DNA from: Frigoriglobus tundricola
GTDB lineage: Bacteria > Planctomycetota > Planctomycetia > Gemmatales > Gemmataceae
Direction of reading: 5' to 3'
DNA: 64,000 nucleotides
NCBI RefSeq assembly: GCF_013128195.2
Contig: NZ_CP053452.2
Span: forward strand, 3,534,001-3,598,000
The notes beneath the pieces are model-generated. The model was not told the DNA's origin. It did no database searches and saw only the letters and a list, made by a program, of their open reading frames with translations. Each line of letters opens with the position of its first letter. The first letter of the stretch is position 1. The position numbers and the translations under genes are program-made. Positions 26,276 to 35,563 of this stretch are shown in pieces.

Positions 26276-27360
26276 CCACCGCCCTCCTCCTCCTCACCTG
26301 CATCGCGGCCCCGCCGGACCCGCCGACCGTCGTGAAGGCCGAGCCGGACGCCGCCCTGACCGCCCGCTTCCGGCTCAAAGACGGCTGGGTCGGCGGCGAC
26401 GGCGCGTACTCCGTGGTTCTTTCCGACACGCGCGCGCTGTGGCTGTTCAGCGACACGTTTGTCGGCACCGTCCGCGACGGCAAGCGCAAGGACGTGACGA
26501 TGGTGAACAACACCGTCGGCGTGCAGACCGGCACCGGCGCGGATGCGAAGCTCGCGTTCTTTGTGCAAAAGACCGCCGAGGGGAAGCCGACGGCGTTCTT
26601 CACGCCGCCGGACGGCAAGGGCTGGTTCTGGCTGTTCGCCGGGCACCACGCGGGCGACAAACTGCACGTCTTCCTGCCGCGGTTCGAGAAGGCCGCCGGG
26701 TCCGACGCGTTCGGGTTCAAGAGCGTCGATCTGTGGCTCGGCACCGTCTCGAACCCGGAGGCGGAGCCGACAAAGTGGAAGGCGGCGTATGCCAAAGTGC
26801 CGTTCGCGGAGTTCGGCGAAAAACGAAAGTTTTCGTTCGGCTCCGCGGTTCTCACGGCCGGCGATCACACCTACGTGTACGGGTACGAGGAGGTGCCGGG
26901 GCGGCTGTTCCCGACCCGCACACTGCTCGTCGCCCGCGTGGCGGAGGACAAGCTCGCGGACTTCACCGCGTGGCGCTTTTACGCCAGAGGCGATTGGAAG
27001 CCCGACGTGCAGGACGCCACCAGTGCCGCACGCGACCTCGCGACCGAGTTCTCGGTGAGCTACCTGCCCGGTCTGAAGCGGTACGCGCTCGTCTACACCG
27101 AGACCGGCCTCTCGGCCCGCGTCATCGGGCGCTTCGCGGTGGCTCCGGAGGGGCCGTGGTCGGAACCCGTCGTGCTCTACACCTGCCCGGAGATGAAAAA
27201 GGACAAGAAGGTCTTCAGCTACGCGGCCAAGGCGCACCCGCACCTCGCGGGCGGCAACGAACTGGTCATTTCATACGTCGTCAACTCGTTCGATTTCGGG
27301 ACGGTCGTCAACAACGCCGAGCTGTACTGGCCGAATTTCGTTCGCGTGTCGCTCAAGTGA
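26272..27360 (+). CDS. DUF4185-like secreted beta-propeller protein
   Basis: The GTG at 26272 overlaps the preceding stop by four bases. It is preferred over the upstream frame since it begins a hydrophobic leader (TTALLLLTCIAAPP). About 362 residues. The repeated pattern of glycosidase-like five-bladed propellers is visible: LKDGWVGGDGAYSVVLSDTRALWLFSDT, GWFWLFAGHH, FPTRTLLVARV, FSVSYLPGLKRYALVYTE and ELVISYVVNSFDF. A carbohydrate-binding or hydrolytic role is likely. Coupled to the exported methyltransferase. Confidence 0.75.
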   Translation: MTTALLLLTCIAAPPDPPTVVKAEPDAALTARFRLKDGWVGGDGAYSVVLSDTRALWLFSDTFVGTVRDGKRKDVTMVNNTVGVQTGTGADAKLAFFVQKTAEGKPTAFFTPPDGKGWFWLFAGHHAGDKLHVFLPRFEKAAGSDAFGFKSVDLWLGTVSNPEAEPTKWKAAYAKVPFAEFGEKRKFSFGSAVLTAGDHTYVYGYEEVPGRLFPTRTLLVARVAEDKLADFTAWRFYARGDWKPDVQDATSAARDLATEFSVSYLPGLKRYALVYTETGLSARVIGRFAVAPEGPWSEPVVLYTCPEMKKDKKVFSYAAKAHPHLAGGNELVISYVVNSFDFGTVVNNAELYWPNFVRVSLK

Positions 27361-27411
27361 AGGCCCGAGCCCCTTCAGGTCGTCCCACCACGGGGCCTCA
27401 CTCCGTGGGCC

Positions 27412-27510
27412 GTCAAGACCTACGCGTGCAAGCTCGGTTACCCGGCGAAAGCGACGGACGCCGGCGCCGACTCGTTCGCGGCGGTGGTGATCCCCGGCGG
27501 GTGGTGCGGT
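27412..27510 (+). pseudogene. fragment of a DJ-1/PfpI-family gene
   Basis: Frame 1 reads VKTYACKLGYPAKATDAGAD, then SFAAVVIPGGW, the middle of a PfpI glutamine-amidotransferase-like protein (LGYPAKAD and AVVIPGGW blocks). Neither start nor the cysteine elbow is present. It is about 33 codons, so the assignment rests on short motifs. Confidence 0.45.
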
Positions 27511-27544
27511 AGAAGGCCAGGACACGGTTTGTAGTATGGTTTAG

Positions 27545-27745
27545 TTTGCCCAATTTGCCTGGGGACGATCCACCGGAACAGGGTGCTGGCGCTTTGACGA
27601 TGTGTTCGGTCGTGAGCGACCGGGTGCCGGTGAGGACGGCCGAAAGGGCGATTGGGCGATGGCGACGGCCTTGGCCAACTGGGGTTGGCTCAACCGGTTC
27701 GACTCCACGAGGGGCCGGAGGACGTCGGCCGCGGGGGCGTCTGGG
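27545..27745 (-). pseudogene. XRE/HigA-type helix-turn-helix antitoxin remnant
   Basis: The minus strand reads ADVLRPLVESNRLSQPQLAKAVAIAQS. After a one-base shift it continues LSAVLTGTRSLTTEHIVK. Together these make the HTH of XRE/HigA antitoxins (RxLSQxxLA, then LSxVLxGxRxLT). The downstream half is degraded. The 27513-27883 interval holds no other gene. Confidence 0.55.
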
Positions 27746-27883
27746 ACCGGGTGGGCCGGGGGGGGGAGGTTCTTCGCCCGGGCGCCGGAAAACGAAGCCC
27801 GACCGGTCTGCCCGACCTCGCTCACTCCTGCTGCTAAAGTGTCAGGAAACAGCGTGTTTTCTTCGCTTGTCACGGTATTCATC

Positions 27884-28288
27884 ATGGCACGACAGCCCGG
27901 CCCCTGGCAGCGAAAGCGGGACGGCTGGTGGATGACCACGATCGACGGCAAGCAACGTAAGCTCGCCACCGACAAGAAGGAGGCGCGGAAGGCGTTCCAC
28001 GAATTAATGGTCCGGCCGGATGCTCCCACGACCAGCTCGCGCTTGTCGTTCCGCACATTAGCCGACAGGTTCCTCGATCACTGCCAACGGACGATGGCTC
28101 TCGGCACGTTCAACGGTCGCCGCCTTTACCTCCAGTCGTTTTGCACACACGTCGGCAAGTGGGCGGTATCCGACCTGCGGGTCGAGCACGTGTCCGCGTG
28201 GGAAGCGAAGAACCCAAGCTGGACACGGAGTACAGTCGCCGCGGTCCGGTCGATGCCCACCGCGTGCTGTACTTGTTTAGCGCGTTGA
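27884..28288 (+). pseudogene. tyrosine integrase N-terminal fragment
   Basis: From ATG 27884 the 134-residue product starts MARQPGPWQRKRDGWWMTTI (AP2-like DNA-binding strand) and continues with the SAM-like core-binding domain (LSFRTLADRFLDHCQRTM, RRLYLQSFCTHVGKWAVSDL). It ends abruptly after RSTVAAVRSM. The catalytic domain with R-H-R-Y residues is missing, so this is a dead phage or island integrase. No att site could be identified. Confidence 0.7.
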
Positions 28289-28335
28289 ACTCTGTCGCAG
28301 CTCGATCACTGGACCATTTACCCGATAGTCGCCGA

Positions 28336-28590
28336 TCACTCCTTCCCGAGCACCAGGTCCCCGACCCAGTAACCCCGCACGTGCGGCCCCTCGCCACGAC
28401 AGTGGTTCAGGATGTCCTCGTTGTCGCACCCGGCGTCTTGGAGGGCGTCCGCCAGGATGCGCACGGGGAGAAGTCGCGGGACTCGTACATCTGCTGAGCG
28501 AGGGTTACGGCGGTGGAGGTGCGCTACTCGGGGGAGAAGGTGACGGGGCGGAACGGGTTGCCTGCGACGCATCGCAGCAACTCGGTCTAA
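28336..28590 (-). pseudogene. C-terminal fragment of a Gemmata-type conserved family
   Basis: The minus strand ends MRILADALQDAGCDNEDILNHC-like: ILADALQDAGCDNED then GPHVRGYWVGDLVLGKE before its stop. In the adjacent frame upstream it reads LRCVAGNPFRPVTFSPE, stop, RTSTAVTLAQQMYESRDFSP. An in-frame stop plus one frameshift separate the blocks. I recall these blocks as a recurrent C-terminus in Gemmata proteins of unknown function. The N-terminal part is gone. Confidence 0.5.
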
Positions 28591-28662
28591 GTCTCTTCCT
28601 CTTTTTCGCCCCATTCAGTCATCACGCGCCCGTCAAGGCCGTGGCCGAATTGAAGCGCGGAT

Positions 28663-29907
28663 TCACTTCCTTACCCGCGTGCCATCCGCTGTGGTCATTG
28701 CGTTGTAGCCCTCCGGCCAGCGCGACTGCACCTCAACCGAGCCGACGAACTCGTCGGGACCGAGCTTTGCCTTCCAGTCGGCCTTCGCCCGCTCCCCGAC
28801 ATCAAGGTACACCTTCACGAGGTACTTGCCCGTCGGAAGCGTCGGCTTGCCGGCGGCCCAGGACTTTGCTCGCTCACTGCCGGGTGCGGCCAGCAGGGTG
28901 AGGTTGTGCTGCCAGAGTTTGCCCTTGCCCCACACGACGCGGTCCGAGGTCGCGACCGGCTCCTTTTCCCACACCGCGGCCTTATCGTCCCACACGAACA
29001 CATCCACCTGCAAGAGCTTGTCCCCCCAGGCGTCGGGGGTCTTATCGAGCTTGAGCCAGAGGTCGGTGCCGAACCGCTTTGGGCCGCTCTCCTTCGTTGG
29101 CAGGTCCTCGGCCCTGGCGTACGTGCCGCTGCGGATCGCCGCCACTTCGTCTATCCAGGCTCGCATGGCCTTATAGCCTTGGTCGCCTGGCGCGAACTTG
29201 ATGCCGCCACCGTGCTTGACCGTACCGAGCGGCTTGGTGAGCAACAGGCTCTTCTCGGGGTTCGCCGCGTCGATGAGCTTGCCGGAGAGCAGATACTCCA
29301 TCGTCGCCGCCGGCCCGGCCTTCTTGAACCACCCCACCCGCTCGCCGCTTTCCTTCACCAGTTTGTCGTTCTGCGGCGTCCCTTCGGTGTGGCAGTTCAT
29401 ACAGCGGAACCGCATCGCCCAGACGTTCGACTCGAACGACTCGATCATTCGATCCTTGCGGGCGTACCGCACCACCTCGACCGGCTTCGTACCCAGCGGC
29501 AGAGCCTTCTCGGGCTTGGGGGCGTCGCGGTAGGCCGGGTCGGCGGCGCACGCCTTGATCCACGCGGCGAAGGCGTCGTACTCGGCTTGCCGTTGCTTCG
29601 CCGGGATCAGGCCGCTCGGCTTGGGGTTGTTGGTCCCGCGGTTGATGAGCTGAAGGATCTTCGAGTCCTCGGGTGTCTTCAGGTCGATCAGCCCCTGATC
29701 GCGCAGGGCGAGGAACGTGTCCTTTGGTGACGGGAGGATGTAATCCTTCAGGTCCACCGCAGCGAGGTGGCACTCAACGCAACTCGACGGGTTCGGCGAC
29801 TTGAAGATCGGAGCGATCCGCTCCTCGAAGACCTTCCCGGCATCGTCGGCACGCGCGGGGGAAGGACACAGGAGCAAGCCGAACACGATGAGGGGCAGCC
29901 GGCGCAT
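28663..29907 (-). CDS. secreted diheme c-type cytochrome-like protein
   Basis: 414 residues with a signal peptide (MRRLPLIVFGLLLCPSPARA). Two CxxCH motifs, CVECH (near residue 43) and CMNCH (near 169), bind heme. The N-terminal region (IAPIFKSPNPSSCVECHLAAVDL) resembles the PSCyt-type planctomycete cytochrome domains. The C-terminal half is beta-rich (LWLKLDKTPDAWGDKLLQVDVFVW; TGKYLVKVYLDVGERAKADW). A periplasmic redox role is likely. It is the only intact gene in the 27.4-30.7 kb decay zone. Confidence 0.85.
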   Translation of the reverse strand: MRRLPLIVFGLLLCPSPARADDAGKVFEERIAPIFKSPNPSSCVECHLAAVDLKDYILPSPKDTFLALRDQGLIDLKTPEDSKILQLINRGTNNPKPSGLIPAKQRQAEYDAFAAWIKACAADPAYRDAPKPEKALPLGTKPVEVVRYARKDRMIESFESNVWAMRFRCMNCHTEGTPQNDKLVKESGERVGWFKKAGPAATMEYLLSGKLIDAANPEKSLLLTKPLGTVKHGGGIKFAPGDQGYKAMRAWIDEVAAIRSGTYARAEDLPTKESGPKRFGTDLWLKLDKTPDAWGDKLLQVDVFVWDDKAAVWEKEPVATSDRVVWGKGKLWQHNLTLLAAPGSERAKSWAAGKPTLPTGKYLVKVYLDVGERAKADWKAKLGPDEFVGSVEVQSRWPEGYNAMTTADGTRVRK

Positions 29908-30279
29908 GGGGTTCCCGGTGGGAGCGGGCGATTTCTTGGCGGTGAGTATAACCGATCGGAGTCAGACAAGCTCGCCTCTCGCGCCGCTGGCTCCGGGGTC
30001 GATGCCAACCGGCACAATGCCGCCCCGAAGGATCCGCTCTTTCCAGATGGGCGAAACACCGACGGCCGAGCAACGACTCGACCGGTTGCCGGATCGTCGG
30101 TTGTTGCCCCGGCGCGACGTCAACCGGTCCGAGGTGCTACCGCCCGTTAAACCTCGACACATCTACTCGCGTCAAACCCGGTGGTCCACGATCCGCGTGG
30201 CCAAGCCTCGTGCGCAACCAAACGACACGCGACGTGATTGGCCGGGGCGTTACCTTTCAGCTCCTACTACTTGCCGGAT
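29908..30279. other. interval without recognisable genes
   Basis: No coding frame with a sensible composition and no repeat found. Confidence 0.5.
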
Positions 30280-30610
30280 GGAGGGCGTGGCGTGTCGTAG
30301 GTGTCATTGCGGCGCCGAGAAGAGGCGGGAAGCGTACGCGGAGTTGGATCGCGTGCGACAGCGTGTGGACGTTCGCCGTGGTGGGCGGTGCGGCACCTAC
30401 TAACAGTGTGGTCGAACGCGTAGTGCGCGGGCGCGGGCGGGTGCAAGACCAACTACGGGATCGACTCAGGCCAGAGGAGCCGGTTCGTGGGTTGCACCTT
30501 GAGTGCTGTGGAAACGTGCCGTCGGCACGGGCGCACCCCCTTGGCCTCACACACCCTCCAAGCCGCCCGAAACAGCACCACGCCGCCCGCACTCATCACG
30601 AGTGTCACGC
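30280..30610 (+). pseudogene. ancient IS66-type transposase remnant
   Basis: Plus-strand frames read VWTFAVVGGAAPTNSVVERV, then after a shift CKTNYGIDSGQRSRFVGCT and LSAVETCRRHGRTPLA. These match, in order, the IS66 C-terminal blocks SLWTFARVVGVEPTNNAAER, SFGTDSERGSRFVE and LTILASCRRQ seen in copy 1. It is much more diverged than copies 1-4 and comes from a different IS66 lineage. Confidence 0.6.
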
Positions 30611-30693
30611 CGTCCGCGAACGGGTGAACTTCGCGGAAAGTGCGGTCCTGTCGTCAGCCGGCTCAATCGCCACCCTTGGCATCTGTCATTTTC

Positions 30694-33600
30694 TCAATGT
30701 GCGGATTTTGGTTCTTCCCCCAGAGAATGGAACGGTTTGTCTCCGCAAAGTCTGCGAATGACCGTGTAAAAAACGGGAGTGAGAAAAACGCCGAAGAAGG
30801 TCACGCCGAGCATGCCGTAGAAGACGACGGTGCCCAGTGCCTGGCGCATTTCCGCGCCGGCCCCGGTGGCAATCAGGAGCGGGAACACGCCGAAGATGAA
30901 CGCGAAGCTCGTCATGAGGATCGGGCGGAGCCGCAGGCGGGAGGCCTCGATGGCGGCGTCGCGAGCCCTCAGGGCCGGATGGTGCTCCTGCTGTTGCTTC
31001 GCGAACTCCACGATCAGAACGGCGTTCTTCACACTTAGGCCCGCAAGGACGACGAAGCCGATTTGAGTGAAGATGTTGTTGTCCAGCTTGCTGAAATAGA
31101 CCCCCGCGATTCCGCACAGCAGGCACATCGGCACGATCAGGATAATGGCCGTGGACAGCGCGAAGCTTTCGTACTCGGCGGCGTGCGTGAGGAAGACGAA
31201 CAATATACAGAGCGGGAAAATGAAAATCGCCGTGTTCCCGGCGGTTTCTTCCTGATACGCGAGTTCGGTCCATTCGAAGGAGTAGCCCACGGGCAAATTC
31301 TTCTTGGCCAGCGCCGCCATGATTTCAATGGCCTGATTGCCGCTGACCCCGGGGCCGCCGGCCCCGTTGATTTCCGCGGACGGGTACAGGTTGTAGCGGT
31401 TGATGCGGTCCGCGTCGGCGACGTCGGTGAGGTCCATCACCGTGCCCAGGGGCACCATGTCGCCGCTGGCGTTGCGCGTTTTGATCCGGGCGATGTCGGC
31501 GGCACTGGCGCGATAAACCGCGTCCCCCTGAACGATCACCTTGTACGTCCGGCCCAGGAAATTGAAGTCGTTGATGTAGAAGCTGCCGAGGTACACCTGC
31601 AGCGCCTGGAAGAGATCGGTGATGGAGACCTTGGCCTTCTTCGCCTTGGTCCGATCGACGTTCACCCAGACCTGCGGAACGGACGCGCGGTACGTGCTGA
31701 ACAGCGACGTGAGCCGCGGGTCCTTGCGCGCGTCGGCCATCAGCGCGGCGGTGGCGGCCGCCAGTTGCTGCGGCGTCCCGAGGCCGGTGCGGTCTTCGAT
31801 CTGCATCTTGAACCCGCTGGCGTTACCGATGCCCTGCACCGGTGGCGGCGAAAGCACGAGCGCGAACGCTTCCTGAACCTGGCTGAACTGCCCCATCAGG
31901 TTGCCCACGAGCGCGTCCGCGTTCTGGGCGGGGTCACCGGTGCGAGTCTTGAAGCTGTCCAGCGGGAGGAAGATCGTGGCGGCGTTGGTCTGGTTCGTGT
32001 TCGTGAACAGGTTGAAGCCGGTGATGGCGAACGTGCCGCGAACGCCCTTCGTCTTGTTGGCCATTTCGGAAAGTCTCAGCGTGACGCCCTCCGTCCGTTC
32101 GATCGACGCGCCGTCGGGCAAGACGACGGCGGTAATCAAGTACCCCTGATCCTGCTGGGGAATGAACCCGAACGGCACGGCCTGGAACAGGAAATACGTC
32201 AGCACGAGCAGCCCGCAGTAGACCGCAAGAACGAGCGCCGCCAGCCGCACGACGCGGCGCAGGGTCCACACGTAGGCCGTATTGACCGTCCCCAGGACGC
32301 GGTTAAAGATCCAGAAGAACCACCCGAAAAGGAAATTGATGGCGCGCGTGAGGCGGTCTTGCCGGGCCGCGTGCGGCTTGAGAATCAGGGCCGCCAGGGC
32401 CGGGCTGAGCGTGAGCGAGTTGACGGCCGAGAGGATGGTCGCGAACGAAATCGTCAGGGCGAACTGGCGGTAGAACTGGCCCTGAATGCCGCTGATGAAC
32501 GCCACGGGCACGAAGACCGCGGTCAGGCCGAACCCGATGGCGATGATGGCCGGGGTCACCTCCGTCATGGCGCGGTAACTCGCTTCGCGCGGCGAAAGGC
32601 CCGTTTCGATCCACCGGTCCACGTTCTCGACGACGACGATCGCGTCGTCGACCACGATGCCGATCGAGAGCACCAGCCCGAACAGCGAAAGGTTGTTCAA
32701 GGAAAAATTAAAAAACCACATCACCGCGAACGTGCCGACCAGCGAGACGGGAATGGCCAGGAGCGGCACGATCGCGGCCCGCCAGCTTTGCAGGAAAACG
32801 AGCACCACGAGCGCCACGAGCGCGATGGCCTCGAAGAGCGTCTTCACCACGTCCCGGATGCTGTCCCGCACGAAGAGTGTCGTGTCGTAGGGGATCGAGT
32901 AATCCACGCCTTTCGGGAACCCCTTTTTCAACTCGTTCATCTTCTTGTAGATGTTGTTGGCGGTGGCGATCGAGTTGGAGCCGGGCAGCTGAAAGACGGC
33001 GACGCCGACCGCGGGCTTGCCGTTGAACGTCGTGCCGGAACTGTAATCGGCGGCGCCCAGTTCCACCCGCGCCACGTCTTTCACGCGGGTGATTTTGCCG
33101 TCGCTGCCGGTCTTGATGATGATTTCGGCGAACTCTTCCTTCTTGACCAGGCGGCCCTGGGCGTTCGCCGTGTACTGGAACTGCGCCATGCCCTTCGGCA
33201 GCGGCGGCCCGCCGATGATTCCGGCGGCGACCTGCACGTTCTGCTCCTGGATGGCGCTAATGAAATCGCCCGGCGTGATGTTGCGGGACGCCATCTGATC
33301 GGGGTTCAGCCACAGCCGCATCGAATAATCCCGGACGCCGAAGAGCTGCAGGTCGCCGACGCCCTCCAGACGCGCGAGCTCGTCCTTGATCTGCAGGGTC
33401 GTGTAGTTGCTCAGGTACAGGAGGTCGCGGCTCCCGTCCGGCGAATAAATCGCCATGCCCAGGGTGATCGCCGGGGAGGACTTTTTCACCACGATGCCCG
33501 CCCGCACCACCTCGGGCGGGATCTGGGGCTGGGCGATCGTGACCCGGTTCTGCACCTGCACCTGCGCGATGTCCAGGTTCGTGCCGAGCTTGAACGTGAC

Positions 33601-33879
33601 GGTCAGCTTCATGTTGCCGTCGTTGGTACTCTGGCTCGACATATAAAGCATGCCTTCGACGCCATTGATCTGCTGTTCAATGGGCGTGGCGACCGTCTCG
33701 GCGACCGTCTTGGCGTTCGCGCCGGGGAAGCTCGCGCTGACGATCACCGTCGGCGGCGCGATCTCCGGGTACTGCGAGATGGGGAGCGAAACCATCGCGA
33801 TGGCGCCGACAATGACCGTGACGATTGAAACCGCGCTGGCGAAGACCGGACGGTCGATAAAGAACAACGCGAACCGCAT
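30694..33879 (-). CDS. RND efflux transporter permease (HAE1/AcrB type)
   Basis: 1061 residues, full family length. It opens MRFALFFIDRPVFASAVSIV with the first membrane helix. The proton-relay residues are there: the double Asp in GIVVDDAIVVVENV and the Lys in GLSVKNAVLIVEFAKQQ. Two large periplasmic loops and twelve predicted helices follow the AcrB pattern (SLPISQYPEIAPPTV, PFGFIPQQDQGYL). It would pump hydrophobic compounds out using the proton gradient. It is transcribed with the adaptor gene just upstream (52 bases apart). No outer-membrane channel gene is seen. GC looks lower than that of the neighbours, hinting at acquisition. Confidence 0.96.
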   Translation of the reverse strand: MRFALFFIDRPVFASAVSIVTVIVGAIAMVSLPISQYPEIAPPTVIVSASFPGANAKTVAETVATPIEQQINGVEGMLYMSSQSTNDGNMKLTVTFKLGTNLDIAQVQVQNRVTIAQPQIPPEVVRAGIVVKKSSPAITLGMAIYSPDGSRDLLYLSNYTTLQIKDELARLEGVGDLQLFGVRDYSMRLWLNPDQMASRNITPGDFISAIQEQNVQVAAGIIGGPPLPKGMAQFQYTANAQGRLVKKEEFAEIIIKTGSDGKITRVKDVARVELGAADYSSGTTFNGKPAVGVAVFQLPGSNSIATANNIYKKMNELKKGFPKGVDYSIPYDTTLFVRDSIRDVVKTLFEAIALVALVVLVFLQSWRAAIVPLLAIPVSLVGTFAVMWFFNFSLNNLSLFGLVLSIGIVVDDAIVVVENVDRWIETGLSPREASYRAMTEVTPAIIAIGFGLTAVFVPVAFISGIQGQFYRQFALTISFATILSAVNSLTLSPALAALILKPHAARQDRLTRAINFLFGWFFWIFNRVLGTVNTAYVWTLRRVVRLAALVLAVYCGLLVLTYFLFQAVPFGFIPQQDQGYLITAVVLPDGASIERTEGVTLRLSEMANKTKGVRGTFAITGFNLFTNTNQTNAATIFLPLDSFKTRTGDPAQNADALVGNLMGQFSQVQEAFALVLSPPPVQGIGNASGFKMQIEDRTGLGTPQQLAAATAALMADARKDPRLTSLFSTYRASVPQVWVNVDRTKAKKAKVSITDLFQALQVYLGSFYINDFNFLGRTYKVIVQGDAVYRASAADIARIKTRNASGDMVPLGTVMDLTDVADADRINRYNLYPSAEINGAGGPGVSGNQAIEIMAALAKKNLPVGYSFEWTELAYQEETAGNTAIFIFPLCILFVFLTHAAEYESFALSTAIILIVPMCLLCGIAGVYFSKLDNNIFTQIGFVVLAGLSVKNAVLIVEFAKQQQEHHPALRARDAAIEASRLRLRPILMTSFAFIFGVFPLLIATGAGAEMRQALGTVVFYGMLGVTFFGVFLTPVFYTVIRRLCGDKPFHSLGEEPKSAH

Positions 33880-33931
33880 GGAGTTTTCCCCGACGTTGTG
33901 GGAGCGCCCGGCCTACCGCGGGAACCGAAAC

Positions 33932-35122
33932 TCATTCAAGGGCCGTTACGGGCACGCCGGTGACCGCGGGATCGATTTTGAGCGCCGTCTCCGTCGGCGC
34001 GACCGGGGCCCCGGGGTACGCCCGCATCTGCCCGTTGACGATGACCTTTTCTTCCGGCGAGAGCCCCGACGTTACGGACCGCAAGTCTCCGAACAGGGCA
34101 CCGATCTCCACGATGCGAACTTCGACGACGTTGTCCCGGTTGACCACGAGGACGGTCCGGTGGCTCTGATCGTTTCCGATGGCGGCGTCGGGAACGAGCA
34201 GCGCTTTGTACCGGCCGCTGCCGGGGATGCGCAGGTTCGCGTAAAAGCCGGGCGTGAGCGACCCGGACGCGTTCTGGAGCAACCCGCGCACGCGCTGGGT
34301 GCCGGTCGCCATGTCGAGGCGGTTATCGACGAAATCGATGTGTCCCGTGTGGTGGAAGCCGGTTTCGTTGCCGAGGCGGGCGAAACAGGGCACCCTCCCG
34401 TCGCGCTCGTGGAGGCGCTTTTTCTCGGCGGCGAGCTTCTGGTACTTCAGCACGGAGTGCTCGTCGACGTCGAAGCTACAGTAAATCGGATCGACGGACT
34501 GGATCGTGGTCAGCAATGTGGCCTGGCCGGCGCCGCCGTTGATCAGGTTCCCCACCGTTACCATCTTCCGGCTGACACGCCCATCAATCGGCGACGTCAC
34601 CTGGCACCATTCCAGATTGAGGCGGGCCGTTTCCGCGGCGGCTCTGGCGCCGGCCAGTTCGGCCGCCGCTTTTTCGTAATCCGCCTTGGCCGTGTCCAAG
34701 TCTTGCTGCGAGACCGCACTCCGCTTGTACAACTCGCCCAGCCGCTGATAATTCAGTCTCGCGATGGTGGCTTGTGCTTTGGCCCTTTCTCCATCCGCTA
34801 ATTTGGAATCCAGATCGGCCTTAAACGGCCGCTCATCGAGCACGTAGAGCACTTGGGATTTCTTGACGAGCGACCCTTCCGTGAACGGCGCCGCCACGAT
34901 CATGCCGCTGACCCGTGCCGAGACATTGACGGATTCTATTGCTTCGAGATAGCCGTTGTAAGTATCGAATTCGATCACGTCCTGCTGCAGGGGCTTGGCC
35001 ACGGTCACTGCGGGCGGCGGCGGGGCGGGCGGAGCGGGACGGGCCTCGTTGCAACCGCTCGAGGCGAAAGCTGTGACGATCACAAAGTAGAGAGCAGAAA
35101 AAAACGGTTTCCCGGCGGTCAT
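33932..35122 (-). CDS. RND periplasmic adaptor (AcrA/MFP type) lipoprotein
   Basis: ATG at 35122 is preferred to a GTG at 35128 because GGAGG lies at the right distance upstream. 396 residues. It has a signal peptide with a lipobox (TAFASSGC). A barrel-sandwich hybrid (SARVSGMIVAAPFTEGSLVKKSQVLYVLD; TSPIDGRVSRKMVTVGNLI) is split by a coiled-coil hairpin. A beta-barrel (GHIDFVDNRLDMATGTQRVRG) and a membrane-proximal domain (VIVNGQMRAYPGAPVAP) follow. It links the permease to an outer-membrane duct. First gene of the efflux operon, divergent from arsR. Confidence 0.95.
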   Translation of the reverse strand: MTAGKPFFSALYFVIVTAFASSGCNEARPAPPAPPPPAVTVAKPLQQDVIEFDTYNGYLEAIESVNVSARVSGMIVAAPFTEGSLVKKSQVLYVLDERPFKADLDSKLADGERAKAQATIARLNYQRLGELYKRSAVSQQDLDTAKADYEKAAAELAGARAAAETARLNLEWCQVTSPIDGRVSRKMVTVGNLINGGAGQATLLTTIQSVDPIYCSFDVDEHSVLKYQKLAAEKKRLHERDGRVPCFARLGNETGFHHTGHIDFVDNRLDMATGTQRVRGLLQNASGSLTPGFYANLRIPGSGRYKALLVPDAAIGNDQSHRTVLVVNRDNVVEVRIVEIGALFGDLRSVTSGLSPEEKVIVNGQMRAYPGAPVAPTETALKIDPAVTGVPVTALE

Positions 35123-35143
35123 CGCCACTCCTCCGTGATCCGA

Positions 35144-35164
35144 TAGTTCGGTAATTCCGAACTA
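35144..35164. promoter_or_regulatory. palindromic operator candidate between efflux operon and arsR
   Basis: TAGTTCGG (35144-35151) and CCGAACTA (35157-35164) are perfect inverted halves spaced 5 bases apart. The site sits 22 bases before the adaptor ATG and 52 bases before the regulator ATG, the expected place for an ArsR-type repressor to control both. Size and symmetry fit that family. Confidence 0.6.
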
Positions 35165-35215
35165 CGGTACTTTAGGAAGGGTGGACTTTCCCGTCAAGCC
35201 GGCTATGATTTTTTC

Positions 35216-35563
35216 ATGCGACCTCTCTACCACCCTTCGCCTTCAGAAATGACGGTCCAAGGCATTTTGTATGCCCTCTCCGATCCTGTCCGCGTGCGCA
35301 TTTTCGTGGAATTGATGGATGCGGAATGCACGAAGAACTGTACGGCCTTCCTGAAAATCACCAAGACACCCATCCCGAAATCGACGCTTTCCCAGCATTT
35401 CAAAATCCTGCGGGAAGCCGGATTGATATGCAGCGCCCGCAAGGGCGTCGAGCTTCAGAATCACGTCAGGCCTGAGGTTACGAAGCGTTTCGGCCCGATG
35501 ATCACCGAGATTCTGAAGGCATATGCGGAGGAATTATCAGCTTACTGCGTCCCGGGTGGTTAA
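35216..35563 (+). CDS. ArsR/winged-helix regulator of the efflux operon
   Basis: 115 residues. The winged helix covers about 14-90: ILYALSDPVRVRIFVELMD, the recognition helix in PIPKSTLSQHFKILREAGLI, and the wing CSARKGVELQNHV. A CxxxC pair (CTKNC, about 38-42) could be a sensory site. It is divergent from the RND genes, so it probably represses them. The last six residues (YCVPGG) are encoded by the end of an IS630-type element that landed in the original stop: without the insert the gene would have ended ...EELSA with TAG. Confidence 0.85.
   Translation: MRPLYHPSPSEMTVQGILYALSDPVRVRIFVELMDAECTKNCTAFLKITKTPIPKSTLSQHFKILREAGLICSARKGVELQNHVRPEVTKRFGPMITEILKAYAEELSAYCVPGG

Noticed and set aside
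27884..28614. Intact prophage or integrative element
   Set aside because: Integrase lacks its catalytic domain, and no att repeats, tRNA or phage genes are visible.
31063..33828. 921-residue plus-strand open frame opposite the RND permease
   Set aside because: Shadow of the permease; no start context or family match.
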